Positions 1 through 13,455 of a stretch of DNA of 64,000 nucleotides are shown here, in pieces. The position numbers and the translations under genes were made by a program. Where the stretch lies: the NCBI GenBank assembly GCA_035771175.1, contig CM069605.1, positions 24,134,288 to 24,198,287 on the forward strand. Direction: 5' to 3'. The notes below the pieces were generated by a model. The model saw only the letters and a program-made list of their open reading frames with translations. It ran no database searches and was not told the DNA's origin. This stretch comes from Paratinospora sagittata. Its lineage: Eukaryota; Streptophyta; Magnoliopsida; Ranunculales; Menispermaceae. The number at the start of each line of letters is the position of its first letter. Position 1 is the stretch's first letter.

Positions 1-1426
1 ATCATATGTGTTGTATTTTTGAAAATCAGAGAATGAGTGTGTTATAAAATTAGAAGTTGCAGGTTAAAGAGCATGAGAGTACAAAATGATTTGAATTCAA
101 AACATTGTTCAATCTAAAGTTGCTTTGGGCGTGCGAGACAATGGGAATCATCTAGGTGTTAGTAGAGAATATTTCAATAAAGATAACCTGGCAAAACTGT
201 GTAAGAAATAGAAAAATCGAGCAAGCATAAGTGTCCAAATTTTTCTCGTTAGAAATATCAGATTTTTGTCTCAGACGTGGATAGCGTGCTATTGGGTTGT
301 GTATCAGGTTCTCTTTTAGCTGGCTATAGTAGGTCGATATACACAAACCCGTGAGCTCGAGTTTTTCAAACTCTCCGATAGCGTCTTATAAAGGCCTATA
401 GTGGGCTATCCCCCTTCTCACTAGAAATGGAAAGATCACTGCAAGAACTTTATAGCGAGTTATCAAAGGGGATTGCGCTCTATAGATAATTTTCCAGAAA
501 AACAAATGTTTTATTATAGAACCCTATCAGCGTGCTATCAACACTGATAGTGCGCTAGTGCCTTCTGGAAAATTTTGGCCAATTGCTGGATAGCCTTATT
601 TTAAATAAATTAATATTTTAACACTCAAGAACCATTACATTGAGCCAAAACATATTGATATAAGATTAATATTTTTTAAATAATTCAAAACTCATTGAAA
701 TTGTGATTAAAACCATTCGAAAAACATTTTTTCAAAATGAAACACTATATCAAAGTGATTCTGAAGACTTTGCAATTTTCAGAGTTTTAGTGGTGAGATT
801 GATCGAGATTTTAACCGACACACCAAAGATCAAACTAATGCATTAGACATGAGATATGTCTTCGTTCTTCGAGCCTGATCTTTTGTAGACTTCGAAAGCT
901 GTTGTTTGATGTGTTCTTGATGCAATACAGGTGATGTGTTCATTTTTGATATGTTATCTTACCGAGACCACTTCATATACTTACAGTTTAAAACAATGGA
1001 TAGCCTCTGCAAATCTAAGCACAAAAGGAATAAAATGAAGAACTTGCTGAACAACGACGTTATCATCAAGACAGATTGTAATTTTGATTCAATTCGGGGC
1101 TTCTTCTCTTGGAAAACTCTTTGGAAAGCTCAATCTAACTTGGAAAAATCATGTGTGTTGTATTTTTGAAAATCAGAGAATGAGTGTTTTATAAAATTAG
1201 AAGTTGCAGGTTAAAGAGCAAGAGAGTACAAAATGATTTGAATTCAAAACATTGTTCAATCTAAAGTTGTTTTGGGCGTGCGAGACAATGGGAATCATCT
1301 AGGTGTTAGTAGAGAATATTTTAATAAAGATAACCTGGCAAAACTGTGTAAGGAATAGAAAAATCGAGCAAGGATAAGTGTCCAAATTTTTCTCGTTAGA
1401 AATATCAGATTTTTGTCACAGACGTG

Positions 1427-1706
1427 GATAGCGTGCTATTGGGTTGTGTATCATGTTGTCTTTTAGCAGGCTATAGCAGGTCGATACACCCAAACCCGTG
1501 AGTTTGAATTTTTCAGACTTTCCGATAGCGTGTTATCGGGGCCTATAGCGCGCTATTGCCCATCTCACTAAAAATGGAAAAGATCACTCCAAGAGCTTTA
1601 TAGCGAGTTGTCAAAGGGGATAGCGCGCTATTGATAATTTTCCAGAGAAACATATGTTTTAGTATAGAACCCTATCAGCGTGCTATCAACCCTGATAGTG
1701 CGCTAG
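1427..1706. repeat. Palindromic sub-repeat block within the satellite monomer (unit 2 as example)
   Basis: Each monomer contains a block of short imperfect palindromes built on TATAGCGCGCTAT-like words. In unit 2 they start at about 1427, 1524, 1544, 1599, 1619, 1673 and 1694. The last six form three pairs, 20-21 bp apart within a pair and about 75 bp from pair to pair, so the block is a three-copy sub-repeat. An inverted pair, AATTTTCCAGA (1636-1646) and TCTGGAAAATT (1712-1722), brackets the last pair. The motif is present in every unit with small variants such as GATAGCGTGTTATC. Confidence 0.85.
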
Positions 1707-3231
1707 TGCCTTCTGGAAAATTTTGGCTAATTGTTGGATAGCCTTATTTTTGAAAAATTAATATTTTAACACTCAAGAACCATTACATTGAGCCAAAACA
1801 TATTGATATAAGATTAATATTTTTTAAATAATTTCAAAACTCTTTGAAATTGTGATTAAAACCTTTCGAAAAACATTTTTTCAAAAAGAAATACTATATC
1901 TAAGTGATTTTGAAGACTTTGCAATATTCAGAGTTTTAGTGCTGAGATTGATCGAGATTTTACCCTACACACCAAAGATCAAACTAATGCATTAGACATG
2001 AGATATGTCTTCGTTCTTCGAGCTTGATCTTTTGTAGACTTCGGAATCTATTGTTTAATGTGTTCTTGATGCAATACAGGTGATGTGTTCGTTTTGATGT
2101 GTTATCTTACCGAGACCACTTCATATACATACAGTTTAAAACAATGGATAGCCTCTGCAAATCTAAGCACAAAAGGAATAAAATGAAGAACTTGCTGAAC
2201 AACGACGTTATCATCAAGACAGATTGTAATTTTGATTCAATTCGAGGCTTCTTCTCTTGGAAAACTCTTTGGAAAGCTCAATCTAACTTGGAAAAATCAT
2301 ATGTGTTGTATTTTTGAAAATCAGAGAATGAGTGTGTTATAAAATTAGAAGTTGCAGGTTAAAGTGCATGAGAGTACAAAATGATTGGAATTCAAAACAT
2401 TGTTCAATCTAGAGTTGCTTTGGGCGTGCGAGACAATGGGAATCATCTAGGTGTTAGTAGAGAATATTTCAATAAAGATAACCTGGCAAAACTGTGTAAG
2501 AAATAGAAAAATCGAGCAAGCATAAGTGTCCAAATTTTTCTCGTCAGAAATATCAGATTTTTGTCTCAGACGTGGATAGCGTGCTATTGGGTTGTGTATC
2601 AGCTTCTCTTTTAGCTGTCTATAGTAGGTCGATATACACAAACCCGTGAGCTCGAGTTTTTCAGATTCTCCGATAGCGTCTTATGAAGGCCTATAGTGGG
2701 CTATCCCCCTTCTCACTCGAAATGGAAAGATCACTGCAAGAACTTTATAGCGAGTTATCAAAGGGGATTGCGCTCTATAGATAATTTTCCAGAAAAACAA
2801 ATGTTTTATTATAGAACCCTATCAGCGTGCTATCAACACTGACAGTGCGCTAGTGCCTTCTGGAAAATTTTGGCCAATTGCTGGATAGCCTTATTTTTAA
2901 AAAATTAATATTTTAACACTAAAGAACCATTACATTGAGCCAAAACATATTGATATAAGATTAATATTTTTTAAATAATTTCAAAACTCATTGAAATTGT
3001 GATTAAAACCATTCGAAAAACATTTTTTCAAAATGAAATACTATATCGAAGTGATTCTGAAGACTTTGCAATTTTCAGAGTTTTAGTGTTGAGATTGATC
3101 GAGATTTTACCCTACACACCAAAGATCAAACTAATGCATTAGACATGAGATATGTCTTCGTTCTTCGAGCCTGATCTTTTGTAGACTTCGGAAGCTGTTG
3201 TTTGATGTGTTCTTGATGCAATACAGGTGAT

Positions 3232-3465
3232 GTGTTCGTTTTTGATGTGTTATCTTACCGAGACCACTTCATATACTTACAGTTTAAAACAATGGATAGC
3301 CTCTGCAAATCTAAGCACAAAAGGAATAAAATGAAGAACTTGCTGAACAACGACGTTATCATCAAGACAGATTGTAATTTTGATTCAATTCGGGGCTTCT
3401 TCTCTTGGAAAACTCTTTGGAAAGCTCAATCTAACTTGGAAAAATCATGTGTGTTGTATTTTTGA
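3232..3465 (+). other. Recurrent 77-codon open frame in satellite units (probably not a gene)
   Basis: A plus-strand frame of 77 codons recurs once per monomer at 936, 3232, 4380, 5528, 6675, 8969 and 12752, with a 72-codon form at 2099. Units at about 7823, 10117 and 11605 have lost it. It opens with GTG; the first ATG-led part begins MDSLCKSKHKRNK. The protein is basic and rich in Lys and Asn. I recognise no family. A minus-strand 64-codon frame (for example 152-346, 2447-2641, 8185-8379) recurs in the same way. Persistence is what sequence homogenisation of a satellite would give without selection, so I treat both as unproven. Confidence 0.25.
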
Positions 3466-6400
3466 AAATCAGAGAATGAGTGTTTTATAAAATTAGAAGT
3501 TGCAGGTTAAAGAGCAAGAGAGTACAAAATGATTTGAATTCAAAACATTGTTCAATCTAAAGTTGTTTTGGGCGTGCGAGACAATGGGAATCATCTAGGT
3601 GTTAGTAGAGAATATTTTAATAAAGATAACCTGGCAAAACTGTGTAAGGAATAGAAAAATCGAGCAAGCATAAGTGTCCAAATTCTTCTCGTTAGAAATA
3701 TCAGATTTTTGTCACAGACGTGGATAGCGTGCTATTGGGTTGTGTATCATGTTGTCTTTTAGCAGGCTATAGCAGGTCGATACACCCAAACCCGTGAGTT
3801 TGAGTTTTTCAGACTTTCCGATAGCGTGTTATCAGGGCCTATAGCGCGCTATTGCCCATCTCACTAAAAATGGAAAAGATCACTCCAAGAGCTTTATAGC
3901 GAGTTATCAAAGGGGATAGCGCGCTATTGATAATTTTCCAGAGAAACATATGTTTTAGTATAGAACCCTATCAGCGTGCTATCAACACAGATAGTGCGCT
4001 AGTGCCTTCTGGAAAATTTTGGCCAATTGCTGGATAGCCTTATTTTTGAAAAATTAATATTTTAACACTCAAGAACCATTACATTGAGTCAAAACATATT
4101 GATATAAGATTAATATTTTTTAAATAATTCAAAACTCATTGAAATTATGATTAAAACCTTTCGAAAAACATTTTTTCAAAATGAAATACTATATTGAAGT
4201 GATTTTGAAGACTTTGCAATTTTCAGAGTTTTAGTGCTGAGATTGATCGATATTTTACCCTACACAACAAAGATCAAACCAATGCATTAGACATGAGATA
4301 TGTCTTCGTTCTTCGAGCTTGATCTTTTGTAGACTTCGAAAGCTATTGTTTGATGTGTTCTTGATGCAATACAGGTGATGTGTTCGTTTTTGATGTGTTA
4401 TCTTACCGAGACCACTTCATATACATACAGTTTAAAATAATGGATAGCCTCTGCAAATCTAAGCACAAAAGGAATAAAATGAAGAACTTGCTGAACAATG
4501 ACGTCATCATCAAGACAGATTGTAATTTTGATTCAATTCGAGGCGTCTTCTCTTGGAAAACTCTTTGGAAAGCTCAATCTAACTTTCAAAAATCATGTGT
4601 GTTGTATTTTTGAAAATCAGAGAATGAGTGTTTTATAAAATTAGAAGTTGCAGGTTAAAGAGCAAGAGAGTACAAAATGATTTGAATTCAAAACATTGTT
4701 TAATCTAAAGTTGTTTTGGGCGTGCGAGACAATGGGAATCATCTAGGTGTTAGTAGAGAATATTTCAATAAAGATAACCTGGCCAAACTGTGTAAGAAAT
4801 AAAAAAATCGAGCAAGCAAAAGTGTCCAAAATTTTCTCGTTAGAAATATCAGAATTTTGTCTCTGACGTGGATAACGTGCTATTGGGTTGTGTATCGTGT
4901 TCTCTTTTAGCAAGCTATAGCAGGTCGATATACACAAACCCGTGAGCTCGAGTTTTTCAGACTTTCCGATAACGTGTTATCAAGGCCTATAGCGCGTTAT
5001 TGACCATTTCACTAAAAATGGAAAGATCACTGCAAGAGCTTTATAGCATGTTATCAAAGGGGATAGAGCGCTATAGATAATTTTTCAGAGAAACATATGT
5101 TTTATTATAGAACCCTATCAGCGTGCTATCAACACAGATAGTGCGCTAGTGCCTTCTGGAAAATTTTGGCCAATTGCTGGATAGCCTTATTTTTGAAAAA
5201 TTAATATTTTAACACTTAAGAACCATTACATTGAGTCAAAACATATTGATATAAGATTAATATTTTTTAAATAATTCAAAACTCATTGAAATTATGATTA
5301 AAACCTTTCGAAAAAAAAAAATTTCAAAATGAAATACTATATCGAAGTGATTTTGAAGACTTTGCAATATTCAGAGTTTTAGTGCTAAGATTGATCGAGA
5401 TTTTACCCTGCACACCAAAGATTAAACTAATGCATTAGACATGAGATATGTCTTCGTTCTTCGAGTCTGATCTTTTGTAGACTTCGAAAGCTATTGTTTG
5501 ATGTGTTCTTGATGCAATACGGGTGATGTGTTCGTTTTTTATGTGTTATCTTACCGAGACCACTTCATATACTTACAGTTTAAAACAATGGATAGCCTCT
5601 GCAAATCTAAGCACAAAAGTAATAAAATGAAGAACTTGCTGAATAATGACGTTATCATCAAGACAGATTGTAATTTTGATTCAATTCGAGGCTTCTTCTC
5701 TTGGAAAACTCTTTGGAAAGCTCAATCTAACTTTCAAAAATCGTGTGTGTTGTATTTGTGAAAATCAGAGAATGAGTGTTTTATAAAATTAGAAGTTGCA
5801 GGTTAAAGAGCAAGAGAGTACAAAATGATTTGAATTCAAAACATTGTTCAATCTAAAGTTGTTTTGGGCGTGCGAGACAATGGGAATCATCTTGGTGTTA
5901 GTAGAGAATATTTCAATAAAGATAACCTGGCCAAACTGTGTAAGAAATAAAAAAATCGAGCAAGCATAAGTGTCCAAATTTTTCTCGTTAGAAATATCAG
6001 ATTTTTGTCTCAGACGTGGATAACGTGCTATTGGGTTGTGTATCGTGTTCTCTTTTAGCAGGCTATAGCAGGTCGATATACACAAACCCGTGAGCTCGAG
6101 TTTTTTAGACTTTCCGATAGCGTCTTATGAAGGCCTATAGCGCGCTATTGCCCATCTCACTAAAAATGGAAAGATCACTGCAAGAGCTTTATAGCGAGTT
6201 ATCAAAGGGGATAGCGCGCTATAGATAATTTTCCAGAGAAACATATGTTTTATTATAGATCCCTATCAGCGTGCTATCAACACTGATAGTGCGCTAGTGC
6301 CTTCTGGAAAATTTTGGCCAATTGCTGGATAGCCTTATTTTTAAAAAATTAATATTTTAACACTAAAGAACCATTATATTGAGCCAAAACATATTGATAT

Positions 6401-9400
6401 AAGATTAATATTTTTTAAATAATTCAAAACTCATTGAAATTGTGATTAAAACCATTCGAAAAACATTTTTTCAAAATGAAATACTATATCGAAGTGATTC
6501 TGAAGACTTTGCAATTTTTAGAGTTTTAGTGTTGAGATTGATCGAGATTTTACCCTACACACCAAAGATCAAACTAATGCATTAGACATGAGATATGTCT
6601 TCGTTCTTCGAGCCTGATCTTTTGTAGACTTCGAAAGCTGTTGTTTGATGTGTTCTTGATGCAATACAGGTGATGTGTTCGTTTTTGATGTGTTATCTTA
6701 CCGAGACCACTTCATATACTTACAGTTTAAAACAATGGATAGCCTCTGCAAATCTAAGCACAAAAGGAATAAAATGAAGAACTTGCTGAACAACGACGTT
6801 ATCATCAAGACAGATTGTAATTTTGATTCAATTCGGGGCTTCTTCTCTTGGAAAACTCTTTGGAAAGCTCAATCTAACTTGGAAAAATCATGTGTGTTGT
6901 ATTTTTGAAAATCAGAGAATGAGTGTTTTATAAAATTAGAAGTTGCAGGTTAAAGAGCAAGAGAGTACAAAATGAATTGAATTCAAAACATTGTTCAATC
7001 TAAAGTTATTTTGGGCGTGCGAGACAATGGGAATCATCTAGGTGTTAGTAGAGAATATTTTAATAAAGATAACCTGGCAAAACTGTGTAAGGAATAGAAA
7101 AATCGAGCAAGGATAAGTGTCCAAATTTTTCTCGTTAGAAATATCAGATTTTTGTCACAGACGTGGATAGCGTGCTATTGGGTTGTGTATCATGTTGTCT
7201 TTTAGCAAGCTATAGCAGGTCGATACACCCAAACCCGTGAGTTTGAGTTTTTCAGACTTTCCGATAGCGTGTTATCAGGGCCTATAGCGCGCTATTGCCC
7301 ATCTCACTAAAAATGGAAAGATCACTGCAAGAGCTTTATAGCGTGTTATCAAAGGGGATAGCGCGCTATAGATAATTTTCCAGAGAAACATATGTTTTAT
7401 TATAGAACCCTATCAGCGTGCTATCAACCCAGATAGTGCGCTAGTGCCTTCTAGAAAATTTTGGCCAATTGTTGGATAGCCTTGTTTTTGAAAAATTAAT
7501 ATTTTAACACTCAAGAACCATTACATTGAGCCAAAACATATTGATATAAGATTAATATTTTTTAAATAATTCAAAACTCATTGAAATTATGATTAAAACC
7601 TTTCGAAAAATATTTTTTCAAAAAGAAATACTATATCGAAGTGATTTTGAAGACTTTGCAATATTCAGAGTTTTAGTGCTGAGATTGATCGAGATTTTAC
7701 CCTACACACCAAAGATCAAACTAATGCATTAGACATGAGATATGTCTTCGTTCTTCGAGCTTGATCTTTTGTAGACTTCGAAAGCTATTGTTTGATGTGT
7801 TCTTGATGCAATACAGGTGATGTGTTCATTTTTGATGTGTTATCCTACCGAGACCACTTCATATACATACAGTTTAAAACAATGGATAGCCTCTGCAAAT
7901 CTAAGCACAAAAGGAATTAAATGAAGAACTTGCTGAACAATGACGTTAGCATCAAGACAGATTGTAATTTTGATTCAATGCGAGGTTTCTTCTCTTTGAA
8001 AACTCTTTGGAAAGCTCAATCTAACTTTCAAAAATCATGTGTGTTGTATTTGTGAAAATCAGAGAATGAGTGTTTTATAAAATTAGAAGTTGCAGGTTAA
8101 AGAGCAAGAGAGTACAAAATGATTTGAATTCAAAACATTGTTTAATCTAAAGTTGTTTTGGGCGTGCGAGACAATGGGAATCATCTAGGTGTTAGTAGAG
8201 AATATTTCAATAAAGATAACCTGGCCAAACTGTGTAAGAAATAAAAAAATCGAGCAAGCATAAGTGTCCAAATTTTTCTCGTTAGAAATATCAGATTTTT
8301 GTCTCAGACGTGGATAACGTGCTATTGGGTTGTGTATCGTGTTCTCTTTTAGCAGGCCATAGCAGGTCGATATACACAAACCCGTGAGCTCGAGTTTTTT
8401 AGACTTTCCGATAGCGTGTTATCAAGGCCTATAGCGCGCTATTGCCCATCTCACTAAAAATGGAAAGATCACTGCAAGAGCTTTATAGCGAGTTATCAAA
8501 GGGGATAGCGCGCTATAGATAATTTTCCAGAGAAACATATGTTTTATTATAGATCCCTATCAGCGTGCTATCAACCCAGATAGTGCGCTAGTGCCTTCTG
8601 GAAAATTTTGGCCAATTGCTGGATAGCCTTATTTTTGAAAAATTAATATTTTAAAACTCAAGAACCATTACATTGAGCCAAAACATATTGATATAAGATT
8701 AATATTTTTTCAATAGTTCAAAACTCATTGAAATTATGATTAAAACCTTTGGAAAAACATTTTTTCAAAATGAAATATTATATCGAAGTGATTTTGAAGA
8801 CTTTGCAATATTCAGAGTTTTAGTGCTGAGATTGATCGAGATTTTACCCTACACACCAAAGATCAAACTAATGCATTAGACATGAGATACGTCTTCGTTC
8901 TTCGAGCTTGATCTTTTGTAGACTTCGAAAGCTATTGTTTGATGTGTTCTTGATGCAATACAGGTGATGTGTTCGTTTTTGATGTGTTATCTTACCGAGA
9001 CCACTTCATATACATACAATTTAAAACAATGGATAGCCTCTGCAAATCTAAGCACAAAAGGAATAAAATGAAGAACTTGCTGAACAATGACGTTAGCATC
9101 AAGACAGATTGTAATTTTGATTCAATGCGAGGCTTCTTCTCTTGGAAAACTCTTTGGAAAGCTCAATCTAACTTTCAAAAATCATGTGTGTTGTATTTTT
9201 GAAAATCAGAGAATGAGTGTTTTATAAAATTAGAAGTTGCAGGTTAAAGAGCAAGAGAGTACAGAATGATTTGAATTCAAAACATTGTTCAATCTAAAAT
9301 TGTTTTGGGCGTGCGAGACAATGGGAATCATCAAGGTGTTAGTAGAAAATATTTCAATAAAGATAACCTGGCAAAACTGTGTAAGGAATAGAAAAATCGA

Positions 9401-10600
9401 GCAAGCATAAGTGTCCAAATTTTTCTCGTTAGAAATATCAGATTTTTGTCTCAGACGTGGATAGCGTGCTATTGGGTTGTGTATCGTGTTGTCTTTTAGC
9501 AGGCTATAGCAGGTCGATACACACAAACCCGTGAGCTCGAGTTTTTCAGACTTTCCGATAGCGTGTTATCAAGGCCTATAGCGCGCTATTGCCCATCTCA
9601 CTAAAAATGGAAAGATCACTGCAAGAGCTTTATAGCGTGTTATCAAAGGGGATAGCGCGCTATAGATAATTTTCCAGAAAAACATTTGATTTATTTTAGA
9701 ACCCTATCAGCGTGCTATCAACACTGATAGTGCGCTAGTGCCTTCTGGAAAATTTTGGCCAATTGTTGGATAGCCTTGTTTTTGAAAAATTAATATTTTA
9801 ACACTAAAGAACCATTACATTGAGCCAAAACATATTGATATAAGATTAATATTTTTTAAATAATTCAAAACTCATTGAAATTATGATTAAAACCTTTCGA
9901 AAAACATTTTTTCAAAATGAAATATTATATCGAAGTGATTTTGAAGACTTTGCAATATTCAGAGTTTTAGTGCTGAGATTGATCGAGATTTTACCCTACA
10001 CACCAAAGATCAAACTAATGCATTAGACATGAGATATGTCTTCGTTCTTCGAGCTTGATCTTTTGTAGACTTCGAAAGCTTTTGTTTGATGTGTTCTTGA
10101 TGCAATACAGGGGATGTGTTCATTTTTGATGTGTTATCTTACCGAGACCACTTCATATACATACAGTTTAAAACAATGGATAGCCTCTGCAAATCTAAGC
10201 ACAAAAGGAATTAAATGAAGAACTTGCTGAACAATGACGTTAGCATCAAGACAGATTGTAATTTTGATTCAATGCGAGGTTTCTTCTCTTTGAAAACTCT
10301 TTGGAAAGCTCAATCTAACTTTCAAAAATCATGTGTGTTGTATTTTTGAAAATCAGAGAATGAGTGTTTTATAAAATTAGAAGTTGAAGGTTAAAGAGCA
10401 AGACAGTACAAAATGATTTGAATTAAAAACATTGTTCAATCTAAAGTTGTTTTGGGTGTGCGAGACAATGGGAATCATCTAGGTGTTAGTAGAGAATATT
10501 TCAATCAAGATAACCTGGCCAAACTGTGTAAGAAATAAAAAAATCGAGCAAGCATAACTGTCCAAATTTTTCTCGTTAGAAATATCAGATTTTTGTCTCA

Positions 10601-11284
10601 GACGAGGATAGCGTGCTATTGGGTTGTGTATCGTGTTCTCTTTTAGCAGGCTATAGCAGGTCGATATACACAAACCCGTGAGCTCGAGTTTTTCAGACTT
10701 TCCAATAGCGTGTTATCAAGGCCTTTAGCGCGCTATTGCCCATCTCACTAAAAATGGAAAGATCACGGCAAGAGCTTTATAGCGAGTTATCAAAGGGGAT
10801 AGCGCGCTATAGATAATTTTCCAGAGAAACATATGTTTTATTATAGATCCCTATCAGCGTGCTATCAACCCAGATAGTGCGCTAGTGCCTTCTGGAAAAT
10901 TTTGGCCAATTGCTGGATAGCCTTATTTTTGAAAAATTAATAGACGTGGATAGCGTGCTATTGGGTTGTGTATCGTGTTCTCGTTTAGCAGGCTATAGCA
11001 GGTCGATACACACAAACCCGTGAGCTCGAGTTTTTCAGACTTTCCGATAGCGTGTTATCAAGGCCTATAGCGCGCTATTGCCCATCTCACTAAAAATGGA
11101 AAGATCACTGCAAGAGCTTTATAGCGAGTTATCAAAGGGGATAGCGCGCTATAAATAATTTTCCAGAGAAACATATGTTTTATTATAGAACCCTATCAGC
11201 GTGTTATCAACCCAGATAGTGCGCTAGTGACTTCTGGAAAATTTTGGCCAATTGTTGGATAGCCTTATTTTTGAAAAATTAATA
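10601..11284. repeat. 342-bp direct partial duplication inside satellite unit 10
   Basis: The segment 10601-10942 is repeated as 10943-11284, making this unit 1489 bp instead of 1147 bp. The join at 10942/10943 runs from GAAAAATTAATA straight into GACGTGGATAGCG, that is, back to the start of the palindromic block. The duplicated piece is almost exactly that block plus its right flank. This fits unequal exchange or a replication jump. Confidence 0.9.
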
Positions 11285-13455
11285 TTTTAACACTCAAGAA
11301 CCATTACATTGAGCCAAAACATATTGATATAAGATTAATATTTTTTAAATAATTCAAAACTCATTGAAATTATGATTAAAACCTTTCGAAAAACATTTTT
11401 TCAAAAAGAAATACTATATCGAAGTGATTTGAAAGACTTTGCAATATTCAGAGTTTTAGTGCTGAGATTGATCGAGATTTTACCCTATACACCAAAGATC
11501 AAACTAATGCATTAGACATGAGATATGTCTTCGTTCTTCGAGCTTGATCTTTTGTAGACTTCGAAAGCTATTGTTTGATGTGTTCTTGATGCAATACAGG
11601 TGATGTGTTCATTTTTGATGTGTTATCTTACCGAGACCACTTCATATACATACAGTTTAAAACAAGTGATATCCTCTGCAAATCTAAGCACAAAAGGAAT
11701 TAAATGAAGAACTTGCTGAACAATGACGTTAGCATCAAGACAGATTGTAATTTTGATTCAATGCGAGGCTTCTTCTCTTGGAAAACTCTTTGGAAAGCTC
11801 AATCTAACTTTCAAAAATCATGTGTGTTGTATTTTTGAAAATCAGAGAATGAGTGTTTTATAAAATTAGAAGTTGCAGGTTAAAGAGCAAGAGAGTACAA
11901 AATGATTTGAATTCAAAACATTGTTCAATCTAAAGTTGTTTTGGGCGTGCGAGACAATGGGAATCATCTAGGTGTTAGTAGAGAATATTTCAATCAAGAT
12001 AACCTCGCCAAACTGTGTAAGAAATAAAAAAATCGAGCAAGCATAAGTGTCCAAATTTTTCTCGTTAGAAATATCAGATTTTTGTCTCAGACGTGGATAG
12101 CGTGCTATTGGGTTGTGTATCGTTTTCTCTTTTAGCAGGCTATAGCAGGTCGATATACACAAACCCGTGAGCTCGAGTTTTTCAGACTTTCCGATAGCGT
12201 GTTATCAAGGCCTATAGCGCGCTATTTCCCATCTCACTAAAAATGGAAAGATCACTGCAAGAGCTTTATAGCGTGTTATCAAAGGGGATAGCGCGCTATA
12301 GATAATTTTCCAGAGAAACATATGTTTTATTATAGAACCCTATCAGCGTGCTATCAACACTGATAGTGCGCTAGTGCCTTCTGGAAAATTTTGGCCAATT
12401 GCTGGATAGCCTTATTTTTAAAAAATTAATATTTTAACACTCAAGAACCATTACATTGAGTCAAAACATATTGATATAAGATTAATATTTTTTAAATAAT
12501 TCAAAACTCATTGAAATTATGATTAAAACCTTTCGAAAAACATTTTTTCAAAATGAAATATTATATCGAAGTGATTTTGAAGACTTTGCAATATTCAGAG
12601 TTTTAGTGCTGAGATTGATCGAGATTTTACCCTGCACACCAAAGATCAAACTAATGCATTAGACATGAGATATGTCTTCGTTCTTCGAGCTTGATCTTTT
12701 GTAGACTTCGAAAGCTATTGTTTGATGTGTTCTTGATGCAATACAGGTGATGTGTTCATTTTTGATGTGTTATCTTACCGAGACCACTTCATATACTTAC
12801 AGTTTAAAACAATGGATAGCCTTTGCAAATCTAAGCACAAAAGGAATAAAATGAAGAACTTGCTGAACAATGACGTTATCATCAAGACAGATTGTAATTT
12901 TGATTCAATTCGAGGCTTCTTCTCTTGGAAAACTCTTTGGAAAGCTCAATCTAACTTGCAAAAATCATGTGTGTTGTATTTTTGAAAATCAGAGAGTGAT
13001 TGTTTTATAAAATTAGAAGTTGCAGGTTAAAGAGCAAGAGAGTACAGAATGATTTGAATTCAAAACATTGTTCAATCTAAAGTTGTTTTGGGCGTGCGAG
13101 ACAATGGGAATCATCTAGGTGTTAGTAGAGAATATTTCAATAAAGATAACCTGGCAAAACTGTGTAAGGAATAGAAAAATCGAGCAAGCATAAGTGTCCA
13201 AATTTTTCTCGTTAGAAATATCAGATTTTTGTCTCAGACGTGGATAGCGTGCTATTGGGTTGTGTATTATGTTGTCTTTTAGCAGGCTATAGCAGGTCGA
13301 TACACACAAACCCGTGAGCTCGAGTTTTTCAGACTTTCCGATAGCGTGTTATCAAGGCCAATAGCGCTATTGCCCATCTCACTAAAAATGGAAAGATCAC
13401 TGCAAGAGCTTTATAGCGAGTTATCAAAGGGGATAGCGTGCTATAGATAATTTTC

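Larger units (their letters stand above)
1..13455. repeat. Satellite array, ~1147-bp monomer, 11 full copies plus one partial
   Basis: Long tandem array. Taking the start of each unit at the ATCATRTGTGTTGTA block, units begin at 1, 1148, 2296, 3444, 4592, 5740, 6887, 8034, 9181, 10328, 11817 and 12964, so they are 1147 or 1148 bp apart except for one of 1489 bp. Copies look more than 90 percent identical by eye. The array is open at the left edge and stops at 13455, inside a gypsy LTR. No unit carries a recognisable transposon protein. Units 1 and 3 share private variants, as do units 2 and 4, giving a 2.3-kb higher-order period at the left end. The location among nested retrotransposons suggests pericentromeric or other heterochromatin, which is inference. 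Confidence 0.97.

Noticed and set aside
152..346. Minus-strand 64-codon frames of the satellite as small genes
   Set aside because: They recur only because the satellite recurs, begin at no shared promoter, have no known motif, and are lost in several units.
1..13455. CRISPR-like array
   Set aside because: Period over 1 kb with homogenised sequence throughout and no unique spacers; this is a plant satellite.
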